In this document: positions 28,071 through 36,209 of the stretch, piece after piece
How positions within the stretch are numbered: position 1 is the first letter of the stretch
How the letters are laid out: each line of letters begins with the position of its first letter
Assembly (NCBI GenBank): GCA_938002665.1
Contig: CALLAE010000015.1
Span: 16,985-80,984, forward strand
From: an uncultured Saprospiraceae bacterium
GTDB lineage: Bacteria > Bacteroidota > Bacteroidia > Chitinophagales > Saprospiraceae
Direction: 5' to 3'
Length of the DNA: 64,000 bases
The notes under the pieces: generated by a model
Databases searched by the model: none
Told to the model about the DNA's origin: nothing
What the model saw: the letters and a program-made list of their open reading frames with translations, nothing else
Translations under genes and position numbers: made by a program

Positions 28071-28082
28071 AAACTCAATCTC
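28071..28082 (+). repeat. Leader motif copy 1, AAACTCAATCTC
   Basis: It lies directly before ATG 28083. An in-frame TAA at 28068 shows that this copy is not translated as part of the gene, so the conserved element is nucleic acid, not peptide. Confidence 0.7.
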
Positions 28083-28553
28083 ATGAGAAAAGCGTACAAC
28101 GTTTACACAATTATTGAGAAAACCAGCATGCGTGCGGCCTTCAGAAAGTTTACTCTGTTGTTCGCTTTCGGTGTTTGTTTTCTAGGGTTACAAAATCAGG
28201 GGTCTGCTCAGATTTACTCATTTGATCAAGCAGCAGCTAATGCTCCAACTGATTATTCTTTTTTAAGGTCGTTTGATTTCGCACTCACTGGTGAGGATGC
28301 AGCTAGCGTATTGAGAAATCAATTGAGAGTTGTTATGAATTCTCCAACTGAGACCGATACACAAGATTTGGACGGGCTTGTAAGAGGTAATTTTCTAAAA
28401 TCTGCTATCGATAACTTGATGCGTGATGATGAAGTTTATGCTTCGTTAGGAAAAGCTTTCTTGGCAACAAGTATTGAGCCTTATGTTAAGAATAATCCCA
28501 CAAGCATTGATCTACAAGGTATAGTTGAAGGCTATGCTAGGTTGCTTGATTAA
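28083..28553 (+). CDS. Small exported protein paired with a giant surface gene, unknown function
   Basis: 156 residues. A longish N-region leads to a signal peptide (FTLLFAFGVCFLGLQNQGSA followed by Q). The mature part is predicted mostly helical and acidic (ADNAPTDYS-like start, LRNQLRVVMNSPTETDT, YASLGKAFLATSIEPYVKNN) with no cysteine motif and no sorting domain. ATG 28128 is an alternative start inside the signal. The giant HYR frame begins 48 bases after its stop, and both genes carry the same 12-base motif just before their ATG. A gene of the same size, predicted helix content and position precedes the giant gene at 61100. I do not recognise a family. An accessory or chaperone role for the neighbour is only a guess from position. 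Confidence 0.7.
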   Translation: MRKAYNVYTIIEKTSMRAAFRKFTLLFAFGVCFLGLQNQGSAQIYSFDQAAANAPTDYSFLRSFDFALTGEDAASVLRNQLRVVMNSPTETDTQDLDGLVRGNFLKSAIDNLMRDDEVYASLGKAFLATSIEPYVKNNPTSIDLQGIVEGYARLLD

Positions 28554-28589
28554 TAAAATATGAATTCTAAAGAAAAATTCGATTATACA

Positions 28590-28601
28590 AAACTCAATCT
28601 T
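28590..28601 (+). repeat. Leader motif copy 2, AAACTCAATCTT
   Basis: It lies directly before ATG 28602, in the same position as copy 1 relative to its gene. This supports 28602 rather than ATG 28560 as the start of the giant frame. Confidence 0.7.
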
Positions 28602-29762
28602 ATGAAAAAGATTTTTAATTTATTTACTAAACAAGTGGCTTTCGCTTTCGCGTTTATGCTATCTGTTGGTATGTTATCAGCACAATGTCCAGCTGGACAG
28701 ACAAATGTTGATATAACATATGCTACGGGTGGTTTTAACGGTGAGAATGGTTGGTCACTATATGACAAAACAACTGGTACGGAGTTGGCATGTGATGCCA
28801 TGAATCCTTCAGCTGGAGTTACTTCTGTCTGTGTGACAGATAATAACAACATCTGCTTGGTGACCTTCGAGACCTTCGGTGATGGATGGTGTGCACCTGC
28901 TGCAATCACTATTGCTGTTAATGAAGATGCTAGTGTGAATGCATGTGAGTCACCTAATGGTGCTGAGCCTGGTACAAATGTATTACTGTACGATAGTATG
29001 GTTGATGGTGGTATCGCTTCTGGTACGCCTGCTTATGCTTGTACTGGTGATCCTATCGCTGCTGGAGGATTTTCTACTTTCGCATTTAGGACTTACTGTC
29101 CTACTTGTGCGATAGTTTGTCCTGATGACATAGTGGTGGAGAATGCTCCTGGAACATGTGAGTCTACTCCGGTAGCTATAGCAGATCCTACATTCTTCCC
29201 TGATGGTTGTAATCTTGAGACGCCGGTAGACACTTCTGTGTTAATGGTTAGTACGACACCTTCTGGATTTGGTACTTTGCCAGCCAATTCAGGTGTTGTT
29301 GACACTGCAATTGTTAGTATTCCTATTCCTGCAGCAGCTTGTATGCCTTTGGTGTCTTGTCAACTAGAAGTATGTATTGATATCATATTGGAAGGTGATT
29401 TTAGTTTAGGTGCAACAACCGAAGAGGTTAGTGTTGCTATTCCTGAGCTAGGAGGTTTTACATATACTACTGTAAATCAAGGTGACTGTAATCAAGTTAC
29501 AATTGGTACAGTATGTCTTGATGCAGATCAATGGTTAGCAGTTAGCGACGATTGTGCTATAGACGTCACCTTCACGCAAGATGATGGTACAACATTTTTC
29601 AATCCTACCCTATGTGGTACTGATGGTGTAGTTCTAGAGTTTTCTCTATTCACTGAATGTGATATATTTAACACAACAGGTTTAGCAGCAGATGGAGTTT
29701 ATCCTGTGGGATGTACTGAGGTATGTTACTTGGGAACTGGTTCAGGTACTGGTTCTGGATGA
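28602..29762 (+). CDS. Giant HYR surface protein, N-terminal part, ended by an in-frame TGA
   Basis: 386 residues before TGA 29760-29762. Signal peptide MKKIFNLFTKQVAFAFAFML ending near LSAQ. The mature part has cysteine-rich beta modules (CVTDNNNICLVTFETFGDGW; CPDDIVVENAPGTCESTPV, which is HYR-like). The last residues are a GTGSGTGSG linker, and the same frame continues past the TGA with DPISCCFDVVVLDTEDPVIT, the normal second half of an HYR module. The stop therefore cuts a domain in two, and the original protein was about 2441 residues ending in a sorting domain at 35927. As it stands, this product would be exported by Sec but lack any sorting signal. Possible explanations are a true nonsense mutation, readthrough, or an assembly error. 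ATG 28560 is an in-frame upstream alternative start. Confidence 0.8.
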   Translation: MKKIFNLFTKQVAFAFAFMLSVGMLSAQCPAGQTNVDITYATGGFNGENGWSLYDKTTGTELACDAMNPSAGVTSVCVTDNNNICLVTFETFGDGWCAPAAITIAVNEDASVNACESPNGAEPGTNVLLYDSMVDGGIASGTPAYACTGDPIAAGGFSTFAFRTYCPTCAIVCPDDIVVENAPGTCESTPVAIADPTFFPDGCNLETPVDTSVLMVSTTPSGFGTLPANSGVVDTAIVSIPIPAAACMPLVSCQLEVCIDIILEGDFSLGATTEEVSVAIPELGGFTYTTVNQGDCNQVTIGTVCLDADQWLAVSDDCAIDVTFTQDDGTTFFNPTLCGTDGVVLEFSLFTECDIFNTTGLAADGVYPVGCTEVCYLGTGSGTGSG

Positions 29763-29933
29763 GATCCTATTTCTTGCTGTTTTGATGTTGTAGTTCTAGA
29801 TACAGAAGATCCAGTAATCACTGCTCCTGGAGACTTTACTTTCAACTTAGGAAGTGGAGAATGTTGTTCACTATATGATTTCCAAGTATTAGGTACGGAT
29901 AATTGTCCATTACCTCCTAACGGAATTGATGAG

Positions 29934-32900
29934 GTGTTTGCTGGGGCATGTGATCCTGCTCTCGGTCTTATTAATACTATAAACGTTCAATGTGGTGCTG
30001 CTGGCGGATTAGGGCTAGGTACAGTAATTGATGTAACGCCAGGACAGATATTAACTCAGGCTTGTTGGTTTCAGGCTACTGTGAATATACCTGCTTCTGC
30101 TACTGTAAATGTATATCCTTACACTGCAGGTGCCCCTATACCAAGTGCTGTTGGTGGTTTTACACCATTAGTTACGACTACTTTTGCGCCTAGTGCTGCA
30201 AATAACGGTGCTTTGGCTTGTGTTGCACTCCCTCCAACTGTAATTCCTGCTGGAGTTACTATGGTAGTTATTGAAATTGCTGTAGGAGGTGCTACGGATA
30301 TTCTTCTTGCAATGGGAGATTGTGCAAATGGCGATGACACAATTGATGCTAGTACATTTATAACATACTGTGGTGGTATTGCTGCGGGAACACCGTTATC
30401 TAATTTCCCTTTTGGTGGCCCAGCGTTGTCACTAATAGCGCAGGGACCTACCCTGCCTAGTCCAGGAACACCTCCTGCTGGATTATTCCCAGACGGTGCA
30501 ACTGTAAATGCTTTTGAGCCAGGATCTGTGGAATTACCAGAAGGTATTCACTGCTGGTACTATGAATTATCTGATGGTGGTGGTCAAGTTCTTGATTGTG
30601 ACGGTAACGTTGCACCAGGTGCTACTACAAATACTACGTCAGCATCATGGTGTATAACTGTTAATGGTCCTCAGAATACTGTGAGTTCTCTTACGTGTAA
30701 TGATGCCTTGAATGTATCAGTAGATGAATTCTGTCAGGTTTATCTTTCTGCAGACATGTTCTTAGAGGGTGGACCTTATAGTTGTTACTATGATTGCTAT
30801 GAGGTTTATATCCTTGATGAGCACGATAATAGAATGGAAATTGGTTGCGATAATGCAACTAAAGGTCCAGGTGGGATTCCACTTAATCCTCCAGGTGGTG
30901 GATTAGACGTAGGTGATGTTAACCCTACTTTTGATGTCAATGGATGTACTCTTAGTTTAGAGTGCGGTACATATAAGTATGAAGTGTATGATTCTTGTAA
31001 TGATAATATTTGTTGGGGTGAGTTTACTGTAGAGGACAAGATTGCTCCTACAATAGCTCCTGCAGCAGATGCTACATTAAATTGTACTCAAGATACGTCT
31101 CCAGGTGATGACTGTACGGGTAGTGTTGTTGCAAGTGCGGCTGAATTTTTACCTATACAGTACGATGCTAATGCAGACTTTAATGGAACAGGTTCTGCAG
31201 ATTTAGCAGATTTCTGTCTTTCAGTTGGTGGTGCACCTCCAGGTGCTGTTGTAACTAATGTAACTGTTGATATAGTTGCTTCTCATGAGTGGACTGGTGA
31301 TTTAGAAATGATACTTACTGGACCTAATGGTGCAGTTGTAGAGTTGATAGATAATGAATGTGGTTCTGATGATGGAATCTTTGCTACTGTTACTGACAAT
31401 GGAGTATCATTGACATGTGGAGACATTCAGCAAGGAACTGCATCTTTGAATTGTGGTACTGTAACTGCTGCAAATGCTTCAATAGCTGGTGAAATATTAC
31501 CTGACAATGGAAATATGAGCGACTTTGCTGGAGCTGGTGTAGCTGGAGATTGGTGCTTCAACATAGACGATACTTTCACAATCGGTGATGGTGGTTGTAT
31601 AGAGTCTATAGTTTTAAATATTGATTACGTAGTTCCTGCTGCTCCTGCTGCTACTTTAGCTAACGTTAAGTATGTAGATGCTGCTGGAAATGAAGTTGAT
31701 GCTGATACACCAGATGCTACAAGAATAGCATGTAACGATGTATTGACATATACTGATGATATAGATGATGATGGTTGTGATGGTACTGTAATAACTAGAA
31801 CTTGGGTAGCTACTGATGAAAAGGGTAATACAAGTACTTCTACTCAGTTGATAACTGTTAATCAAGTAGGTGCAGATGCTGAAGGCACAGATTGGTTCTG
31901 GCCAAGTATGGATGTAGTTGATCCTTGTGTTAACCCTAATGGTGACCCTGGTATACACTTGACGTGTGGTGCAGATGCATCTCCTGATGCTATATATGCA
32001 TGGTACAAAGCAGCTTATATCGCTTGTTATGCTCCTCTACCTTCTTATGGTGCTGATGGAAATGAAGCTTACACTGCTGAATATGATGCATTAGTATCAA
32101 GATTTGCAGTAACTAAGGCTTATCCATATATCATAACAAAAGACGGTGGTGCTAGCAATTTTTACGAAAACACTTGTAACCTAATATTCTCTTATGATGA
32201 CCAAGCAATACCTGCATGTGGTGCAGATTGTGGAGGGAATGAGAAGATTATTAGAACATGGACAGTATTAGACTGGTGTTCTGCTGAAACATTCAATAAA
32301 GTTCAAATTATCCACTCTAAGGATAATGAAGGACCGACTGTTGATATGGAGCCTACTTTAGGAGTACAATCTACTACAAGTATGACAGTAAGTGCAGATC
32401 CTTGGGGTTGTGTTGCGTCTTTCGCATTACCTACTCCAGAGCATTTAACTGATAACTGTTCTGATGATGTTACTTACACTATCAGTGGACCTGCGAATGT
32501 TGAATTCAATAATGGTGTATGGACTGTATCAGGTGCTCCAAGAGGAACACATACTTTTACTGTTACTGCAGTAGATTGTTGTGGTAACGCTGGAACAGGA
32601 TCAATTATAGTGACTGTAGTGGATAATACACCACCTATTGCTATTGCAACTAGAGACATCGTGGTAGGACTTACTTATTCTCCTTCTAATCCAGAAGGTG
32701 GATCTGCTAAGATTTATGTAGATCAGATTAATAATGGTTCTCACGACGGAAATTGTGGACCTGTAAAAGTTGCTATCAGAAGATTAGATGGTGGTGATTG
32801 TGGAAGTCTAGGTGTAAATGGACACGACAACAACAGTACTTTCTACAACTTTAATAATCTGCCAAATAACCAACAGCCTGATGATCATAGTAGAAATGAT

Positions 32901-35900
32901 ACAGACGGTGGACAGTTCGTTAAGTTCTGTTGTGAGGACATGATGAACGGAACTGGAGGAGATTTAGATGGTGATGGTGTTAATGATTGGGTTGAGTTAG
33001 AAGTTGAGCTAGGTGTTTGGGATGATGCAGATGGTGATGGATGGCCTGGAAGTTCTACTCAAGATAAGTTTGCTTCTACATGGGCAACGGTAAGACTAGA
33101 GACTAAGCTTTCTGCTCAGATTTCTTGTCCTCCTACAGCTATGATTAATTGTGATCAGGACGAGAATGCTGAAGGTATTCTATGGACTGTATTAGGACAA
33201 GCAACTGCAGTCACTAATTGTGGACCAGCAGATGTTACTTATAGTGATGAATGTAACTGGGATCAAAATGGTGATGGTTCATTTGATGGACAATTCACTA
33301 TGATGGGAGTAACAGGACCTGAAACGTTCAACAAAGGTTGCCACTATGGACCTATAGTAAGAACATGGTCTATACCTGGTACTACAGTAAGTTGTGAGCA
33401 GATTGTAATCATCAAAGAACCAGCTAATTACTTCTCAGGAAGTAGATACTTATTAGATGTTAATGGTGATTATGACCTAAATGGAACAAGACCACAAGAT
33501 AACCCTATGGTTAACTTCCCTTTTGAAGGTGATGGAGTGGATCTTGACAGTGATAACTTTGATGATTTCTCTGAAATTCACTTAGACTGTTTAGATGATG
33601 ACGCTTTTGTAGATGCGGCTCCAACATGGGAAGGAGAAGGATGTAGCTTGATTGGTTGGTCTGTTGTTTCTGATACTATTTCATTTGAGGATGGAACAGC
33701 AGGAGATGCTTGTTACAAAATTATCAATGAGTACTGTGTAATTGATTGGTGTCAGTATGATCCTAGTGTACCTGGTCCAAGACCAACTAATGGTGACATG
33801 AAAGGAAATGCTCAGAACCCAGGAAAATGGTGCTGGACTGTAATTGGTAAGTTAGTTGATGATGTAGCACCTACAGTAAGTGCTCCAGATGTTGAGTGGC
33901 AAGCTACACCAGGAACTGGTGGATCAGGAGGATTCCCTACAGGAACAAGCTGTGTAGGAACAGGTATTACTTTGACAGCTACTGCTGATGATATTAATTC
34001 TGATTGTCCTAGTGCTTGGATCAAGTGGTCTGTATTAGTTGATATTAATAATGATGATGTATATAACTACGAGTATAGCTCGTTCGTAATCAGTGATAAT
34101 CCAAATCCAATTCCATACGGAACAGATAGTAACGATAATGGTATATGGGATGTAAGATTAGGAGAGAGTCCGTTTACTAGCGGTACTGGTGATGGAGCTT
34201 ATTCACATGCAACTGCGCCAGGAGATGAATTGTCTATTACTATACCTGATGCAATACCTGCTGATTGTGGTGAGCAATTGCATAGAGTCGATTGGTCTGC
34301 ATATGATGGATGTGGAAATCATGTATCTACTACAAGTTACTTTACAGTTAAGGATCTTAAAGCTCCTACACCATTCTGTGTAAACTTGAGTACTGCTCTT
34401 ATGGATATACCTGTTGGTGGTTCTCCAGGAGATGCGATGGTTGAGTTATGGGCTATTGATTTTGATAAAGGTAGTTTTGATAACTGTACTAATGAAGATG
34501 AATTATTATTCACATTCACAGACGATGCATCTACTGTAATACCTGAGTTTAGAAGTGCAGCTATGACATTCACTTGCGAAGATTTAGCTGGTGGTAATCC
34601 TGCTTTATTAACTCTACCTATCTATGTATGGGATGGTTGTGGAAACAGAGATTTCTGTCTAGTTAATTTAAGATTGACTGATAACAATGGTGCTTGTGGA
34701 ATCAATCCTACTGGAAGTGATATCGCTGGTGTTATTATGACTGAGATGGAAGAGACTGTAGTGGATGTAGAAGTAATGAATGAGCAAATGCCTAACGCAT
34801 TAATGGGAATGGAAATGACTGATGATCTTGGTTATTACTGGTTCTTGGATAATGATGAGGGTATGGATTATGCGCTTTCAGCTTCTAAGAATGATGACTA
34901 CTTGAATGGTGTAAGTACTATAGATTTAGTAATGATTCAGAGACACATTTTAGGAACTGAGTTATTAGATAGTCCTTACAAGATGATAGCAGCTGATATT
35001 AATAATGATGGTGCTATTGATGGTAGAGATCTTGTTGAACTAAGAAAGTTAATCTTGGGTATCTACACTGAGTTACCTCAGAATGATAGCTGGAGATTCA
35101 TAGACGCTAGTACAACTCTAGATATAACTAATCCATGGAATTTCGATGAGACTGTTGAGGTTTACAATCTTGATGAGTTCGGTATGCTAACTGCAAACTT
35201 TATCGGAACTAAAGTGGGAGATGTTAATAATAGTGCGATAGCTAATGCATTCTCAGGATCTACTGAAGCTAGCTCTGCTAATGTAATAACTGTTGATTTC
35301 GAAGACCTACAAGTTGAAGCAGGTCAAGAAGTTGAAGTGAATATTACAGGAAACATGACTGAGCTTTATGGATACCAGTTTACAATGGCTACTCCTGGTC
35401 TACAATTAGTGAATATCACTGCTGGTGAGCTTGATGTTACAGAAGCAAACTTCGGAGTATTCGGAGATGTAATAACAACAAGTTGGAATACTAACACAGG
35501 GGTAAACACTACTGATAAGTTGTTTACAATGACATTTAAGTCTACTGTTTCAGGAAAGCTTTCTGAGATCTTAGCCTTGAATAGTAGCATTACTAAAGCT
35601 GAGGCTTATGTAGGGTCAGAGTTAGAGATAGTTGATATTGCTCTAGGCAATATTGCTGGAACTGCTGAGTTTGCACTACATCAGAATGAGCCGAATCCAT
35701 TCAGTACTACAACTGAGATAGGGTTCATGATGCCTGAGACAGCTGATGCTACAATGACTGTATATGATGTAACTGGAAAAGTAATAACTGTTATAGACGG
35801 TAATTACGCTAAAGGTTATAACACAATAGAATTGAGTAAATCTGATTTAGGAGCAAGTGGAGTTCTTTACTATCAACTTGATAGTGGTGACTTTACAGCG

Positions 35901-35927
35901 ACTAAGAAGATGATTGTAATCGAATAG
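29934..35927 (+). CDS. Giant HYR surface protein, C-terminal part with P-domain, dockerin-like, cohesin-like and type A sorting domains
   Basis: The frame is open from 29763, right after the TGA. GTG 29934 is only the first possible start and has no signal peptide, so this part is unlikely to be exported on its own. Landmarks: a cysteine module (CNDALNVSVDEFCQVYLSAD ... CWGEFTVEDK), a P-domain-like segment about 405-570 (HEWTGDLEMILTGPNGAVVE; DWCFNIDDTFTIGDGGCIES), several HYR-like modules, a DGDG calcium-type stretch (DLDGDGVNDWVELE), a regulatory-like fold, a dockerin-like module about 1655-1765 (YLNGVSTIDLVMIQRHILG; AADINNDGAIDGRDLVELRK), a cohesin-like domain 1785-1905, and a sorting domain (EPNPFSTTTEIGFMMP ... 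ATKKMIVIE). Its middle resembles the 47671 protein module for module. Confidence 0.8.
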   Translation: MFAGACDPALGLINTINVQCGAAGGLGLGTVIDVTPGQILTQACWFQATVNIPASATVNVYPYTAGAPIPSAVGGFTPLVTTTFAPSAANNGALACVALPPTVIPAGVTMVVIEIAVGGATDILLAMGDCANGDDTIDASTFITYCGGIAAGTPLSNFPFGGPALSLIAQGPTLPSPGTPPAGLFPDGATVNAFEPGSVELPEGIHCWYYELSDGGGQVLDCDGNVAPGATTNTTSASWCITVNGPQNTVSSLTCNDALNVSVDEFCQVYLSADMFLEGGPYSCYYDCYEVYILDEHDNRMEIGCDNATKGPGGIPLNPPGGGLDVGDVNPTFDVNGCTLSLECGTYKYEVYDSCNDNICWGEFTVEDKIAPTIAPAADATLNCTQDTSPGDDCTGSVVASAAEFLPIQYDANADFNGTGSADLADFCLSVGGAPPGAVVTNVTVDIVASHEWTGDLEMILTGPNGAVVELIDNECGSDDGIFATVTDNGVSLTCGDIQQGTASLNCGTVTAANASIAGEILPDNGNMSDFAGAGVAGDWCFNIDDTFTIGDGGCIESIVLNIDYVVPAAPAATLANVKYVDAAGNEVDADTPDATRIACNDVLTYTDDIDDDGCDGTVITRTWVATDEKGNTSTSTQLITVNQVGADAEGTDWFWPSMDVVDPCVNPNGDPGIHLTCGADASPDAIYAWYKAAYIACYAPLPSYGADGNEAYTAEYDALVSRFAVTKAYPYIITKDGGASNFYENTCNLIFSYDDQAIPACGADCGGNEKIIRTWTVLDWCSAETFNKVQIIHSKDNEGPTVDMEPTLGVQSTTSMTVSADPWGCVASFALPTPEHLTDNCSDDVTYTISGPANVEFNNGVWTVSGAPRGTHTFTVTAVDCCGNAGTGSIIVTVVDNTPPIAIATRDIVVGLTYSPSNPEGGSAKIYVDQINNGSHDGNCGPVKVAIRRLDGGDCGSLGVNGHDNNSTFYNFNNLPNNQQPDDHSRNDTDGGQFVKFCCEDMMNGTGGDLDGDGVNDWVELEVELGVWDDADGDGWPGSSTQDKFASTWATVRLETKLSAQISCPPTAMINCDQDENAEGILWTVLGQATAVTNCGPADVTYSDECNWDQNGDGSFDGQFTMMGVTGPETFNKGCHYGPIVRTWSIPGTTVSCEQIVIIKEPANYFSGSRYLLDVNGDYDLNGTRPQDNPMVNFPFEGDGVDLDSDNFDDFSEIHLDCLDDDAFVDAAPTWEGEGCSLIGWSVVSDTISFEDGTAGDACYKIINEYCVIDWCQYDPSVPGPRPTNGDMKGNAQNPGKWCWTVIGKLVDDVAPTVSAPDVEWQATPGTGGSGGFPTGTSCVGTGITLTATADDINSDCPSAWIKWSVLVDINNDDVYNYEYSSFVISDNPNPIPYGTDSNDNGIWDVRLGESPFTSGTGDGAYSHATAPGDELSITIPDAIPADCGEQLHRVDWSAYDGCGNHVSTTSYFTVKDLKAPTPFCVNLSTALMDIPVGGSPGDAMVELWAIDFDKGSFDNCTNEDELLFTFTDDASTVIPEFRSAAMTFTCEDLAGGNPALLTLPIYVWDGCGNRDFCLVNLRLTDNNGACGINPTGSDIAGVIMTEMEETVVDVEVMNEQMPNALMGMEMTDDLGYYWFLDNDEGMDYALSASKNDDYLNGVSTIDLVMIQRHILGTELLDSPYKMIAADINNDGAIDGRDLVELRKLILGIYTELPQNDSWRFIDASTTLDITNPWNFDETVEVYNLDEFGMLTANFIGTKVGDVNNSAIANAFSGSTEASSANVITVDFEDLQVEAGQEVEVNITGNMTELYGYQFTMATPGLQLVNITAGELDVTEANFGVFGDVITTSWNTNTGVNTTDKLFTMTFKSTVSGKLSEILALNSSITKAEAYVGSELEIVDIALGNIAGTAEFALHQNEPNPFSTTTEIGFMMPETADATMTVYDVTGKVITVIDGNYAKGYNTIELSKSDLGASGVLYYQLDSGDFTATKKMIVIE

Positions 35928-35943
35928 TACTAGAATAAAATCG

Positions 35944-35990
35944 GTTTTTGGGATGGCCTCTCTCCACTTGTGGAGGGGGGCTTTTTTATT
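35944..35990 (+). terminator. Rho-independent terminator with conserved upstream block
   Basis: GCCTCTCTCCAC / GTGGAGGGGGGC hairpin (35956-35981) with a short loop and a TTTTTTATT tail. The block GTTTTTGGGATGG (35944-35956) is repeated exactly before the terminator at 40585. Confidence 0.85.
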
Positions 35991-36060
35991 ATAATCATAT
36001 TAAAAAAAACATATATATAAAATACAAGATTTCTGTTATGATAACATATTAGAATAATTC

Positions 36061-36068
36061 TACATTTG
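36061..36068 (+). promoter_or_regulatory. Candidate -7 element for the lectin-HYR gene
   Basis: TACATTTG matches TAnnTTTG and is identical to the element at 47548 before another giant gene. It implies a leader of about 135 bases. No clear -33 TTG is present. Confidence 0.45.
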
Positions 36069-36153
36069 TTTTGTTATAGCATCTCTCTCAGGCTGCTATA
36101 CCTTTTCAACTACCTAAGAATACTAATAGATCCAAATAGTAAACTAATTTTTA

Positions 36154-36186
36154 TTTGGGTGGCTATAATATTGCCACAACCCAAAC
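36154..36186 (+). promoter_or_regulatory. Hairpin in the leader of the lectin-HYR gene
   Basis: TTTGG-GTGGC pairs with GCCAC-(bulge)-CCAAA around loop TATAATATT, ending 24 bases before ATG 36210. No T run follows, so it is not a terminator. Its function is unknown. Confidence 0.4.
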
Positions 36187-36209
36187 AGTAAAAATTCAAA
36201 AAGGATCTC

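Larger units (their letters stand above)
27739..28082 (+). other. Long leader region before the small exported protein gene
   Basis: 344 bases with a promoter candidate at 27817-27845. It predicts a leader of about 230 bases containing GACGAAATC (27920-27928), a weak hairpin (TTGTG 27980 / CACAA 28004) and the 12-base motif ending just before the ATG. No ORF or RNA gene was recognised. Confidence 0.5.

Noticed and set aside
28602..35927. TGA at 29760 as a selenocysteine codon or genetic-code change
   Set aside because: No SECIS-like hairpin was evident just after it, the position lies in a Gly/Ser/Thr linker, and TGA acts as an ordinary stop at 46828.
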